NCBI GenBank assembly: GCA_902826395.1 | Contig: CADEER010000037.1 | Coordinates: forward strand, 1-35,275 | DNA from: an uncultured bacterium | GTDB lineage: Bacteria; Desulfobacterota; Binatia; HRBIN30; CADEER01 | Reading direction: 5' to 3' | DNA length: 35,275 nucleotides | In this document: in pieces, positions 22,169-33,506 of the stretch | How the letters are laid out: each line of letters begins with the position of its first letter | How positions within the stretch are numbered: the stretch's first letter is position 1 | The notes under the pieces: model-generated | The model's input: the letters and a program-made list of their open reading frames with translations, nothing else | What the model was told of the DNA's origin: nothing | Database searches by the model: none | Translations under genes and position numbers: made by a program

Positions 22169-25121
22169 TGGAAGCTGCGATTCGCCTCGACGAGGCATCG
22201 TTCGACGACGGCGATCGAGACGCCTTCCGCCTCGAGGAAATCCTCGCCGAGGTCGCGCCGCTCTTGCCGGAGCAAGCACCGCTGCACGCCTTTGTGCATC
22301 ACAATCCACTGCACGCCTTCGAGCATCTGCCGTTCGAAGAGGCGACGGTCACCGCCGCCCGCCTGTTCGGCACCGAGCCGTTCCAAACCGAAGAGGCATT
22401 TGCCCGCTGCCTGGAAAACGGTCGTCTGCGGATCCGCGATCTCGAAACGACGGTCGAAGATTGCGAAACCGACCTCGACTCGACGCTGGCGGGAGGCGTG
22501 TCGCGACGGGATTTTCTCGTGGCTCGCCTGCGCCATCTGTTTCCGGTGCCGAGCGACGCCGCGCTGGCCTGGATGATCGAGGAAACCGATGCGGTGAATC
22601 GCTTTCATCCGCTGGTTTCGCAGCGGCGGCGAGAGGATCTGCTGGATCAGGCGCGGCGCCGGTTCGGCCAGATCCCCGCCGACGCCATGGAGCGCCGCCT
22701 CTGCCGCCTGCTGTGGGATGCGCTGCGCGACGCCGCGCCGCGAAAGCAGACACATCCGGCGGGCATCCGGCCGCGCGACCAGATTCACGAGGCGACCGGC
22801 ATCGATTGCGACGAGCTCGTTCACCCGCTGCTCATCCGACTCTGCGCATCGTTCCTCGACCAGGGCATCGCGTATTGGCAACTGCCCGGCCGCGAGGCGG
22901 GATTCCTCGCCGCCTTCCGCAGCCTCTACGGCTTGCCAGGCGCCCCACTCGACCGCTGGCGGCGCGGCCTCGACGCGGAATGCCGCCGACAGCAGGCGCT
23001 GGCCTGGGACGCCGAGCAGACGGTGCAGTGGGCCTTGGAATCCCTCGGCGTGGCGCCAGCCGAGCGGCGGCGCGTCGTGCGTGAAACGCTCCTTTCGCTG
23101 CCCGGCTGGGCCGGCATGATGCGGCAGTTCGAGCTCCATCCCGAACAGGCACCGGTCGTCGCTCTCCCGGCGCGGCTCGCCGACTACCTCGCCGTGCAGC
23201 TCGTCCTCGATGTCTTTGCGGCGCGTCATGCGCGCCGCACCGCCGCCGAATCGCCGCGCCGCGAGTCGACCGAGACGGCGGTGCACGGCAGAACGCCCGT
23301 CGATCTGGCGCTGGTCTACGAGGCTTTCGCAGCGGCGCAGCTCGTTCCCACCGACACCACCACATTGCTCGACGCGGAGGGCGCCGGCGCGTGGCTGGCG
23401 ACGGTGCACGCGTTCGACGCCTTCGAACGCCGCCGCCTGCTTCATCTCGCGTACGAGAGGCGCCACCGCGTCGATGTCCTCGACGGATTGCTCGCCAACG
23501 AGAAGCTGTTGTCGCGCTGCCCGACGCCGGAGTTCCAGGCGGTGTTCTGCATCGACGACCGCGAGGAGTCGCTGCGCCGCCACCTGGAGGAGATCCATCC
23601 GGCTTGCGAGACGTTCGGGTTCGCCGGCTTCTTCGGCGTCGCGATGGTCTACCAGGGCATCGACGACGTGCGCGGCCGACCGTTGTGTCCGGTCGCCGTC
23701 AAAGCCCGGCACCTGATCGTCGAGCGTCCCGTCGAGCCTCACCTGGCCACGTCCTATTACAGCGCGCGCCGGTGGCGCGGCAGGCTGCGCAATGCGGTGG
23801 CGGTGGGCAGCAAGTCGCTGGTGCGCGGCGGCCTGCTGACGGCGGCGGCGGGCCTCGCCTCGGTCGTGCCACTGATCGGGCGATGTCTGTTTCCGCGCTC
23901 GGCCGAGCGCCTATCGCACCGCATGCGCCACGGCCGGCATCACGGCCCGACGACGCGCCTCGCCATCGAGCGCGCGGCGGCCGATGGTCCGATCGACGGG
24001 CTCTACCACGGCTACACGACGGCCGAGATGGCGGACATCGTCGCGGCTCTGCTGCGCACCACTGGCCTCGCCGAGCACTGCAGCCCGCTGGTGCTCGTCT
24101 TCGGCCACGGCTCGTCGAGCTTGAACAATCCGCACGAGGCAGCGCACGACTGCGGCGCCACGGGCGGCGGCCGCGGCGGGCCCAACGCGCGTGCCTTTGC
24201 GGCGATGGCGAATCATGCCGCGGTGCGAAAGCTTCTCGGCGAACGCGGCATCGCCATTCCCGACCGGGTGTGGTTCGTCGGCGCCTACCACAACACCTGC
24301 GACGATGCGCTGACGTACTACGACGAGGATCTCGTTCCCGCCGCCGCCCGGACGCTGCTCGGCGACGCCCAGCGCGTGCTTGCCGCCGCGTGTCTTCGCG
24401 ACGCGCACGAACGCTGCCGCCGGTTCGGCACCAGTCCTCTGCAACTCGACCTCGACGAGGCCCTGGCTCACGCCGAGGCGCACGCCGTCGACCTGGCGCA
24501 GCCGCGACCCGAGTACGGGCATGCGACGAACGCGGTCTGCATCGTCGGGCGGCGCGAGCGAACCCGCGGCCTCTTCCTCGATCGGCGCGCCTTCCTCGTC
24601 TCGTACGATCCGACGACCGATGCGGACGGGAGCACTCTCGCCAATCTCCTCTTGGCAGTCGGTCCGGTGGGAGCCGGTATCAACCTCGAGTACTACTTTT
24701 CGTTCGTCGACCCGACCGGCTACGGCTGCGGCACCAAGCTGCCGCACAACATCGTCGGACTGTTCGGCGTGATGGACGGGCACGCCTCCGACCTGCGAAC
24801 CGGGCTGCCCTGGCAGATGGTGGAGATCCACGAACCGGTGCGACTGCTGCTGATCGTCGACGCCGAGCCGGCGGTGCTGCTGCGGATCCTCGACGCCCAT
24901 CCGGGGCTCGATCGGCTGGTGCGAAACGGTTGGATCCAGCTCGTCAGTTGGGGCAGCGCCGCATCGGGTTCGGCGATGCGCGTCTTCGCCGGCGGAGGAT
25001 TTCGCGACCACCGCCCCGAGTGCACCGACATCCCCGTCTTCCAACAGTCCCGGGAGTTCTACGCCGGACATCGCGAGCATCTCGGCTGCGCCCATCTGAC
25101 GGCAGCGTTTGGAGCGGCCGC

Positions 25122-25125
<4 letters not shown>
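22168..25125 (+). CDS. dabA: DabA, carbonic-anhydrase-like subunit of the DAB inorganic-carbon pump (DUF2309)
   Basis: A 985-residue DUF2309/DabA protein. The metal site expected for the beta-carbonic-anhydrase-like core is complete: C461 and D463 in FCIDDREES, H647 in FGHGSSSLNNPHEAAHD and C662 in HDCGATGGGRGGPN. VHHNPLHAFEHLPFEEA near residue 45 is the family's N-terminal signature. YFSFVDPTGYGCGTKLPHNI and GLFGVMDGHASDLRTGLPWQ close the protein. DabA is held to convert CO2 to bicarbonate one way, on the cytoplasmic face, energised by its partner DabB. The start at 22168 is fixed by the TAATG overlap with SulP. Its stop overlaps DabB as ATGA. Confidence 0.96.
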
Positions 25126-26506
<1,381 letters not shown>

Positions 26507-26510
<4 letters not shown>

Positions 26511-27844
26511 TCTGGCTTACTCCGCTTGCGGTGGCCGGCGCGTTGGCGACAGCGGCGGCGGCGATCTACCGGGCTTCCGACTCGGCGGCGGCGCGCTCGA
26601 TCGCGGTTCGCGCCGTAACAGCAGTCGCTCTCGGGACGACCGGAATCACGATCATCGAGTTGCACCTCGCCGAGCGCGCCGCGACTGCATGGTTGGCGCC
26701 GCCCACCGGACTCGCCCTGGTACCGATCGCCTTCTCGCTGACGGCGCTGGTGATCGTATCGCTGGCGCCGCTGGCCTCCCATCCGCCGCGCACGCTGGCT
26801 CGGGTTCTCCTCCTCCTCGCCGTGGCAACGGCGGCACTGTCGTCGACCGCTCCAGCCGCGATCGCGGCTGCGTGGCTCGCATCGACCTGGATCGCCTGGA
26901 CCGAATTTCGCGAGCGCGCGCCGGGCGGCGACGCCGCCCGGCTATTCGCGACCTATCATTCGGCGAGCAGCGCCTTGGCGGTGGCCGGCGCGGCTGGGCT
27001 TGCTCTCGGATCACCGGCCGTGGGCATCCCGCTACTCATCGCCGGCATCGCGATCCGCCAAGCAATCGTGCCTTTGCACAGTTGGTTGCCGCAGTTCGTC
27101 GAAGCAATGCCGCTCGGGATCGTCGTCGCGTTCATCGCCCCGCAGCTCGGCCTCTATGCGCACCTGGCTCTGCTGGTCGACGGCATCCCCGGCGAGATCG
27201 CCACCGCGATCGCCGCGACCGGCGCCTTCACTGCCGTCATCGCCGCCGGCCTCGGGATCGTCCAGAGCGACGCACGGCGGGCACTGGCGTTTCTGATCAT
27301 CAGTCAGACCGGATTGGTCGCCTTCGGGCTGGAGAACCATTCCCCGGTAGCGCGCGCCGGTGCTTCCGCCGCATGGCTGGCACTGGCTGTGGCGACGACG
27401 GGGTTCGCGATGACCCTGGCGGCCCTGGAGGCGCGGCGCGGCCGCCTGTCGCTGCACATCCCGACCGGCAACTTCGCACGAACGCCCCGACTCGCGGTAG
27501 CGCTGCTCTTCTTCGGTTTCGCGAGCGTCGGTTTCCCCGCAACGCTCGGTTTCGTCGCCGAGGATCTGCTCGTGCAGGGCTCGGTGGCGGAGTTCCCCGC
27601 TCTCTGCCTGGCGCTCATCGCAGCGACGGCCCTCAACGGAATCACCGTCATGCGCGCCTTCCTCTACCTCTTCTCCGGCTCGGCACGGCACGGCGGCGAG
27701 CTCGATCTGCAGCGCCGCGAGCTCCGCGCTCTGACCATCGCGATGATGGTGCTCCTGCTGGCGGGATTGTTTCCGCAGCCGTTGGTCTCGCTCGTGCAAC
27801 CGCGCCCGGCCGCCGCTACCGATGCGACCGCGGCAGCGCCATGA
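26507..27844 (+). CDS. Second NuoM/MrpD-like membrane subunit in the DAB operon
   Basis: A 445-residue protein with about 12 helices, related to NuoM/NuoN/MrpD subunits. IRQAIVPLHSWLPQFVEAMP aligns with the K-x-x-x-P-x-H-x-W-L-P helix of such channels, but an Arg (R184) stands where Lys is usual. IVQSDARRALAFLIISQTGL matches the following DxKxxLAxSSxxxxG block. FFGFASVGFPATLGFVAEDL and NGITVMRAFLYLFSG match the late helices. The TM5 acidic residue may be the Glu in WIAWTEFRE. It starts at ATG 26507 inside DabB's stop codon, so it is translated with DabB. It could be a third pump subunit that widens ion coupling or stabilises DabB. It is not one of the two textbook DAB components. Confidence 0.88.
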
Positions 27845-27851
27845 TGGCGGC

Positions 27852-27865
27852 GACCGCCGGCGGTC
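27852..27865. terminator. Short palindrome between convergent DAB and glutamate-cysteine ligase genes
   Basis: GACCGCCGGCGGTC is a perfect 14-bp palindrome in the 19-bp gap between the two convergent stop codons, extending two bases into the second gene. A hairpin would have to lose the central pairs to form a loop, and there is no U tract. A bidirectional 3'-end role is plausible but weak. Confidence 0.3.
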
Positions 27866-29240
27866 AAGCCGCGGCTTTGTAGGAGCTGCCGTCGATCAGG
27901 CGCCCGATCTGTTGATTCCAGGCGCCGTTCCACTTCTCGATGACGACATCGGCCGGGCACAGACCGCGTCCGTTCAGCTCGGTGAGGCGCTCGAGATACA
28001 CGCTCTCGTCGTCGCCGCGGCTGTTCTTTACGGAATGGCGCTCGAGGCCGGTGCGCGCGATGGTGAGCAGCTCCATCGCGAGATCGCGAAACGAGAATCG
28101 GCCGGCGCGGGTCTGCAGCCCGCGGCGATGCGCCGCGGCATACAGATCGATGCGCTCCGCGTAGCTCCAGCCCTTCACGAGGTCCCAAGCGGCGTGCAGG
28201 CAGTCCTCGTCGTAGAAGATGCCCTTGGTCAGCGCCGGAACCGAAAGCATCAGCTCCGGCGGCTGGCTATCGATCGAGCGCAACTCGATGTAGCGCTTCA
28301 TGCGCGTCTCGGGAAACAGCGTCGTCAGGTGCGAGTCCCAGTCGGTCATCGTCGGGCGATGGCCGCGGTACCCTTCTTCGAGGAAGCGGCGAAACGTCAG
28401 CGACGTCATGTCGTACCACTCGCCGTCGCGAACGATGAAATACATCGGCACGTCGAGAGCGTAGTCGGCATACTTCTCGAAGCTGGCGCCGGTGCCGAAT
28501 ACGAACGGCAGGAAACCACTGCGCGCCGTGTCCGTATCCGTCCAGATGTGACCGCGGAAGGACACGAAGCCGTTCAGATCGCCGTCGCTGAGCGGCGAGT
28601 TGGCCGTCATCGCGTTCAGCAACGGAGCGAGACCCATGCCGACGCGCAGCTTCATCATCGCGTCGGCCTCGCTGGCGTAGTCCATGTTGGCCTGCACGGT
28701 GGCGGTCTGCATCATCATCCGCTGGCCGAGCGTTCCGACCTTCGCCATGTAGGGGAACATGATCCCGTAGCGCTTCTTCGGGACCATCTCGATCTCTCCG
28801 ACCCGGCTGACGGGCTGTATACCGAGGCCGAGAAACGCGATCTGCAGCTCGTCGCCGACGGCTACGATCTCTTCGATGTGGCGGGCAAATTCCTCTTGCG
28901 CGCAGTGCACGCTCTCGCACACCTCGCCGCTCAGCTCGAGCTGGCCGCCTGGCTCTAGCGTGATCGAGGCCTTGTCACCGCGCAGCGCGACGATGCGGCC
29001 ATCCTCGAGCAGCGGCGACCAGGCGAAGCGATCGGCGAGCTCGGCGAGCATCCTCTCGATGCCGCGCGGTCCGGAAAACGGCACGGCGCGCGCGTCCTCG
29101 CGGCGCACGGCGACCTTCTCGTACTCGGTGCCGATGCGCCACTGCGGCCGCGCCTTGATACCGCGCTCGAAGTACTCGATGAGCTGGTCGCGGCGCTCGA
29201 CGAACACAGCGGCGGAGCCGTCGGGAACGAATTGGGACAT
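27864..29240 (-). CDS. gshA: Glutamate-cysteine ligase, plant/proteobacterial (GCS2-like) type
   Basis: A 458-residue ATP-dependent ligase that joins glutamate to cysteine, the first step of glutathione synthesis. WRIGTEYEKVAV near residue 35 is the glutamate-binding entry, and ITLEPGGQLELSG supplies acidic metal ligands. RYGIMFPYM and GQRMMMQTATVQANMDY form the plant-type core. MKRYIELRSIDSQPPEL is the later conserved block, with a YIELR variant. The length matches the plant/alphaproteobacterial class, not the E. coli type. EgtA-like use in ergothioneine synthesis is possible in this superfamily but less likely given the plant-type motifs. No gshB is in the window. It is divergent from the outer-membrane protein gene. 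Confidence 0.93.
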   Translation of the reverse strand: MSQFVPDGSAAVFVERRDQLIEYFERGIKARPQWRIGTEYEKVAVRREDARAVPFSGPRGIERMLAELADRFAWSPLLEDGRIVALRGDKASITLEPGGQLELSGEVCESVHCAQEEFARHIEEIVAVGDELQIAFLGLGIQPVSRVGEIEMVPKKRYGIMFPYMAKVGTLGQRMMMQTATVQANMDYASEADAMMKLRVGMGLAPLLNAMTANSPLSDGDLNGFVSFRGHIWTDTDTARSGFLPFVFGTGASFEKYADYALDVPMYFIVRDGEWYDMTSLTFRRFLEEGYRGHRPTMTDWDSHLTTLFPETRMKRYIELRSIDSQPPELMLSVPALTKGIFYDEDCLHAAWDLVKGWSYAERIDLYAAAHRRGLQTRAGRFSFRDLAMELLTIARTGLERHSVKNSRGDDESVYLERLTELNGRGLCPADVVIEKWNGAWNQQIGRLIDGSSYKAAA

Positions 29241-29328
29241 GGGAAGCGGGCGGATCCTACTCGGCGGTCACTCCTCCGGCAACCATCGCACACCGCGGTT
29301 GAAGCCTCCCGAGGCGAACAATGTACAC

Positions 29329-29342
29329 ACGGCGCGCGCCGT
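29329..29342. promoter_or_regulatory. 14-bp GC palindrome in a divergent intergenic region
   Basis: ACGGCGCGCGCCGT is a perfect palindrome about 90 bp upstream of the glutamate-cysteine ligase start and 150 bp upstream of the beta-barrel gene. It might be an operator for a dimeric regulator. In DNA this GC-rich such palindromes also arise by chance. Confidence 0.22.
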
Positions 29343-29490
29343 CTAACCGAAGGCTCTCGGACTTGCATTCACAGGATCAGATCGACATGCTGCCGCCAAT
29401 TCGGATTGCCGGCCCGGTCCGGTGGGACGAACCAGGGTTCGATGCGAGAGCCGGCAGCCGGCCGACTCGTCGCGAAAGGGGGAGGGTTAG

Positions 29491-30438
29491 ATGAGAGTAC
29501 GCAGTGCTTTCGCGGTCTGTGGAGTCATCGCCACGATCATCTCGTCGGCTCCGGCGATTGCCCAGGAAGAGGAGAGTTTCGCTGCTGCCGAGGAACAGGC
29601 TGCCGCGAACGAAGCGCCGACGGCGAGGTTGCAGACCCGCAACTACGACCACTTCGAATTCGACACCGTCACCGGCGCGTATTTCGGCATAGCCACCTTC
29701 TACACCGCGGACGACACCGTGGCTTTCAATGGCCGCGTTCCCAACGACCTACCGAGGGAAGAAACCGACAACGAGATCGTCACCGGCGAGTTGCGGCTGG
29801 TGATGGGAGGATCGCGCTTCCAGGGCGGCGTCATGATCCCCTACCACGGGACGACGCACGACACGTTCGGCGGGGGTGAGGGCGACATCGGCAACGTCCG
29901 CGCACACCTGAAGTTCATCCCCCTGCGCAGCGACTTTTTCGACGCCGGTGGCGGCCTGCTGTTGAGCTTTCCCGCGGGAGGCGACGAAGTAGACGAAGGT
30001 ATCAGCGTTCCGAACATCGGCGCTTTGCCCTTCGTCACCGGTACCGGCCATCTCGGTCCCGTCGATCTGAACGGACACATCGGTTACAACTTCATCAACC
30101 ACAGCAGCTCGAACGGTTCCCCGGAGTCGATTCTCTACGGAAGCTCGCTGACCATGCCGATCGCCGACAAGCTCGGTCTGCGCCTCGAGCTCGCCGGGCA
30201 GCAATTCACCAGCGGCGAAGATCGCAACGTCGTCGCCATTCAACCGGGCGTCGACTTCGTACTTCCGCTGAGCGACGATTTCGGTTTGATGCTGACCGCC
30301 GCCGGCTCGTACGGCATCGGTGGCGGAGCTGCCGGCTCCGAGGATCGCTACTTCTCGCGCTGGGGCTTGAACACGATGTCGGGCCTGTCGCGCGGCGAGT
30401 GGGGCATCGGCGGCGCCGTCGGCGTCATCTGGTACTGA
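29491..30438 (+). CDS. Probable outer-membrane beta-barrel protein
   Basis: A 315-residue protein with a signal peptide (about residues 1-24, ending APAIA-Q). A short acidic/Ala linker (EEESFAAAEEQAAANE) follows. The remainder alternates hydrophobic and polar residues with Gly turns, as in beta-strands: GELRLVMGGSRFQGGVMIPY, GHIGYNFINHSSS and GLRLELAGQQFTSGEDRN. It ends GEWGIGGAVGVIWY, an aromatic C-terminus typical of barrels inserted by the BAM machine. The layout resembles the MetA-pathway/phenol-degradation transporter-like barrels, but this is only a resemblance. GGGGGAGGG upstream of ATG 29491 is a strong Shine-Dalgarno sequence. It is not obviously linked in function to its neighbours. 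Confidence 0.82.
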   Translation: MRVRSAFAVCGVIATIISSAPAIAQEEESFAAAEEQAAANEAPTARLQTRNYDHFEFDTVTGAYFGIATFYTADDTVAFNGRVPNDLPREETDNEIVTGELRLVMGGSRFQGGVMIPYHGTTHDTFGGGEGDIGNVRAHLKFIPLRSDFFDAGGGLLLSFPAGGDEVDEGISVPNIGALPFVTGTGHLGPVDLNGHIGYNFINHSSSNGSPESILYGSSLTMPIADKLGLRLELAGQQFTSGEDRNVVAIQPGVDFVLPLSDDFGLMLTAAGSYGIGGGAAGSEDRYFSRWGLNTMSGLSRGEWGIGGAVGVIWY

Positions 30439-30466
30439 GCGCCAGGGCGCGGCGGCGGCGCCGGCT

Positions 30467-31936
30467 TCAGTCGAGCGGGCCGAGTCGAGCGGCGACAACT
30501 TTGTCGCGCCACTCCAGGTAGCGCCGTTCACAGGCCTGGCGATCGCCGCGCGGCGCGAACACGCCGCCCGAGCGCCAGGTGTCGCGCAGCTCGTCGACGC
30601 CGCTCCACACGCCCGTCGCGAGGCCGGCTAGATACGCGACACCGAGCGCCGTCGCCTGCACGGTCTCCGGCCGCTCGACCTCCATGCCGAGTGTGTCGGC
30701 GAGATTTTGCATGAGGAAGTCGTTGGCCGCGGCGCCTCCGTCGGCGCGCAGTCGAGTCGGGCGCTCCGCCTTCGGACCACCGACATCGGCGAGCAGCGCG
30801 TCGAGCGCTTCGCGAGTGCGGCAGGCGATTCCCTCGAGCACGGCGCGCACGATGTGGGCGCGCGTCGTGCCGCGCGAGATGCCGCCCACCGCGGCCCGGC
30901 CGCTCGCCTGCATGTGCGGCGTGCCGAGCCCCTGCAGCGCCGGCACCACCCAGACGCCGCCGCTGTCGGGCACCGACTGTGCCAGCGGTCCCGTCTCGGC
31001 TGGATCGGCGATGATGCCGAGGCCGTCGCGCAGCCATTGAACGGCAGCGCCGCTGGTCAGCACCGTCCCCTCGAGACACCAGGTGCGGACGCCGGCGAAG
31101 CTCCACAACACGATCGGGTAGGCGCCGTTCTCCGACAGCATCAGCGACTCACCGGTGTTGATGTCGATCATCGCCGACGTACCGAAGGTCACCTTGGCGG
31201 CGCCCTTGTCGAGCGCCAGCTCGGCGAACATGGCAGCCTGCTGATCGCCCGCGATCGCGGCGATCGGCACGGCAGCGCCGAGCACCTCGACCGCCGTCTC
31301 GGCGATGACACCGCTGGTGTCGACCACCGACGGCATCATTGCGGCAGGGATGCTCAGCGCCGCGAGGACATCGTTGGACCATCCGTCGGAGAACGGATCG
31401 GCGAGCGCCGTGCACGACGCGTTCGACGGATCCGTGACGTGCACCGCGCCGCCGGTCAGGTTCCAGACCAACCACGAGTCGACGGTTCCGAAGCAGAGCT
31501 CGCCGGCATCCGCACGCCGTCGCGCGCCGTCGATGTTGGCGAGAATCCACTCGAGCTTGGTCGCCGACGCCTGCGCGGTCACGAAGTAGCCCTGCGCCGA
31601 GAGCTCACCGGCGCGCGCCGCAGCCCGCGCGTCCTGCCAGACGATCGCCGGACAGATCGGTCGGCCGGTGGCGCGCTCCCAGACCAACACCGTCGCGCGC
31701 TGCGTCGCGACCCCGACGGCGGAGAGTTGCTCGGGGCGCAGATTGCCATCGCGCAGAGCGCGGCGCACCACTGCCATCGCCTGATCCCAGAGGTGCGCGG
31801 GATCCTGCTCCATCCAGCCGTGGCGCGGATAGAGCGACGAGATCTCCTCGTAAGCGCCGCCGACCAACCGGCTGTGCTCGTCGAAGATCAGAGCGCGCAC
31901 GCCGGTGGTGCCCGCATCGATGGCAAGAACGTACAA
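30467..31936 (-). CDS. glpK: Glycerol kinase (FGGY family)
   Basis: A 489-residue sugar-kinase-fold enzyme. It opens AIDAGTTGVRALIFD, the ATP phosphate-1 motif. GVATQRATVLVWERATGRP and VWQDAR are typical of glycerol kinase (an R-x-x-x-W-D-like substrate block). IAGDQQAAMF and KVTFGTSAMIDINTGE follow, and RADGGAAANDFLMQNLADTL is the C-terminal FGGY signature. It phosphorylates glycerol to sn-glycerol-3-phosphate. Neighbouring GlpD and the FAD oxidase use the same pathway. The start is TTG at 31936: an in-frame stop lies close upstream and there is no ATG or GTG between, with GGGG about six bases before it. A long hairpin lies just upstream. Other FGGY kinases (xylulokinase) fit less well. Confidence 0.9.
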   Translation of the reverse strand: MYVLAIDAGTTGVRALIFDEHSRLVGGAYEEISSLYPRHGWMEQDPAHLWDQAMAVVRRALRDGNLRPEQLSAVGVATQRATVLVWERATGRPICPAIVWQDARAAARAGELSAQGYFVTAQASATKLEWILANIDGARRRADAGELCFGTVDSWLVWNLTGGAVHVTDPSNASCTALADPFSDGWSNDVLAALSIPAAMMPSVVDTSGVIAETAVEVLGAAVPIAAIAGDQQAAMFAELALDKGAAKVTFGTSAMIDINTGESLMLSENGAYPIVLWSFAGVRTWCLEGTVLTSGAAVQWLRDGLGIIADPAETGPLAQSVPDSGGVWVVPALQGLGTPHMQASGRAAVGGISRGTTRAHIVRAVLEGIACRTREALDALLADVGGPKAERPTRLRADGGAAANDFLMQNLADTLGMEVERPETVQATALGVAYLAGLATGVWSGVDELRDTWRSGGVFAPRGDRQACERRYLEWRDKVVAARLGPLD

Positions 31937-31978
31937 TGTGACCCCGTCAGCCGATCAAGCGACGCCGATGCATCGTAA

Positions 31979-32026
31979 AGACACAGAGACACAGAGCAAG
32001 GTGCACTTCTCCGTGTCTCTGTGTCT
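31979..32026. repeat. ACACAGAGAC inverted repeat (hairpin) in the glycerol cluster
   Basis: AGACACAGAGACACAGAG (31979-31996) pairs with CTCCGTGTCTCTGTGTCT (32009-32026) over 18 bp with one mismatch, around a 12-nt loop. Each arm is itself a short direct repeat. It fills most of the 107-bp gap between the FAD oxidase stop and the glycerol kinase start. Related CACGGAGACACAGAG tracts are dispersed in many uncultured bacterial genomes. In the polycistronic RNA it would form a strong stem that could uncouple expression of the two genes. Confidence 0.78.
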
Positions 32027-32043
32027 CCGTGGTGAAATTCCTT

Positions 32044-33465
32044 TCAAGCGTCGTCCGGCAGCAGCGCGCCCGGGTTGAGTATCCCGTGCGGGTCGAGTGC
32101 CTTCTTGATCGCCCGCATCACCTCGATGCCGGCGCCATGCTCCTCGCGCATCCACGGCTTGCGCAGCCGCCCGATGCCGTGGTGGTGCGAGATCGAGCCG
32201 CCCGCGCGCACCGTCGCGTCCATCGCGCGCTGCCAGCACTCGAGATACTTGGCCTCGCCCGCGGCGCGTTCGCTCGGCGTCGCGACGAACGTGAAGTAGA
32301 TGTTCGTCCCCTGCGCGTAGGAGTGCGAGCTGTGGCCGGAGACGAGCAGCAGGCTCTCGACCTCGCCGACCGCGGCGATGACGTCATGATAGAGCTGGCC
32401 GACATGCGCCCAGTCGGCCGTCACTTCGATCGTGTCGACGACGAAGCCGCGCGCCACCAGGTCGACCAGGCTCGGCACGTTGTTGCGCTCGTGCATCCAG
32501 TGTTCGACTGGCGCCTCTCCGGTCTCGGTGCCCTGCAACGAAAGGCAGATCTCGCGGCATGCCTCCGTCTCGGCGGCGGCGAGCGCCGCCGGCCCTTCGC
32601 TAACGATCAGCAGAAAGCAGGCGTCGCCCTCCGCCCAGTGGCCGAAGTGGCGGGCAGATTCGTGCGCGTCGTAGAGCCGCAGCACGGGCGGTCGCCAGCC
32701 GACGCGCACGATGTTGCGAATCGCCTCGAGGCCGCTTTCGAAGTCGGCGAACGCAAACGAGCACAGGCGACGGCTCTCCGGCCGCGGGAAGATGCGCGCC
32801 GTGAGCTCCGTGACGACGCCGAGCGTGCCCTCGGCGCCGAGAAACAGATGGCGCAGGTCGGGACCGGCCGACCGCCGCGGCGACGGCTTGATCACCAGCC
32901 GCTCGCCGTCGGCGAGCACGACCTCGAGACCGAGCAGCATGTCTTCCATCGATCCGTAGCGGGTCGAGAACTGCCCCGCGGCGCGGGTCGACACCCAGCC
33001 GCCGACCGTCGACAGCGCGATCGACTGTGGGAAATGCCCCATCGAGTAGCCGCGCTCTTCGAGCGCCGCCTCGAAATGATCTCCCATCATGCCCGCCTGG
33101 ACGCGCGCGCATAGAGACGTCTCGTCGACCTCGAGCAGCCGATTCATCCGTCCCATGTCGAGGACGATGGCGCCGTCTTCCGGCAGGAATCCGCCGCAGA
33201 CACCGGAACCGCCGCCAAACGGTGCGACGGCGATGCCCTCGCGGTTGGCGAAGCGCAGCACCGCTTGCACGTCCGCGACCGTGGCCGGCGAAACGACGCA
33301 GGCCGGCCGCGTCGTGAGCGTGCCGCGATCGTCGCGGATCAGCGACAGTGGCCACGTGTCGCGGGAGCGAGCGCGCAGCGTCGCGTCATCCCAGGCGACG
33401 ATGTCGGCGCCGACGGCCGCGGCAACGGCGCGGCGCAGATCTTCGATGTTGCGCTTCGAGCTCAT
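32044..33465 (-). CDS. Alkyldihydroxyacetonephosphate synthase-like FAD-binding oxidase
   Basis: A 473-residue protein of the VAO/PCMH flavoprotein family. PFGGGSGVCGG (residues 82-92) is the FAD pyrophosphate loop. STVGGWVSTRAAGQFSTRYG and GPDLRHLFLGAEGTLGVVTE complete the FAD domain. GGSISHHHGIGRLRKPWM carries the triple histidine H427-H429 seen in alkyl-DHAP synthases, and SGHSSHSYAQGTNIYFTF also fits. Alkyl-DHAP synthase swaps the acyl group of acyl-DHAP for a fatty alcohol, starting ether lipids. In bacteria the family also includes D-2-hydroxyacid or glycerol-phosphate oxidases. AGGAGAGG is adjacent to ATG 33465. It lies 41 bp after the glpD gene. Confidence 0.87.
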   Translation of the reverse strand: MSSKRNIEDLRRAVAAAVGADIVAWDDATLRARSRDTWPLSLIRDDRGTLTTRPACVVSPATVADVQAVLRFANREGIAVAPFGGGSGVCGGFLPEDGAIVLDMGRMNRLLEVDETSLCARVQAGMMGDHFEAALEERGYSMGHFPQSIALSTVGGWVSTRAAGQFSTRYGSMEDMLLGLEVVLADGERLVIKPSPRRSAGPDLRHLFLGAEGTLGVVTELTARIFPRPESRRLCSFAFADFESGLEAIRNIVRVGWRPPVLRLYDAHESARHFGHWAEGDACFLLIVSEGPAALAAAETEACREICLSLQGTETGEAPVEHWMHERNNVPSLVDLVARGFVVDTIEVTADWAHVGQLYHDVIAAVGEVESLLLVSGHSSHSYAQGTNIYFTFVATPSERAAGEAKYLECWQRAMDATVRAGGSISHHHGIGRLRKPWMREEHGAGIEVMRAIKKALDPHGILNPGALLPDDA

Positions 33466-33506
33466 ACCTCTCCTGAATCGCGGTGCGGGCAGCGGTCAAT
33501 GGGCTG

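Noticed and set aside
23391..25121. Upstream extension of the DabB frame by 577 codons over the DabA gene
   Set aside because: The translation is Arg-rich noise and DabA occupies the region; the ATGA at 25122 is the natural start.
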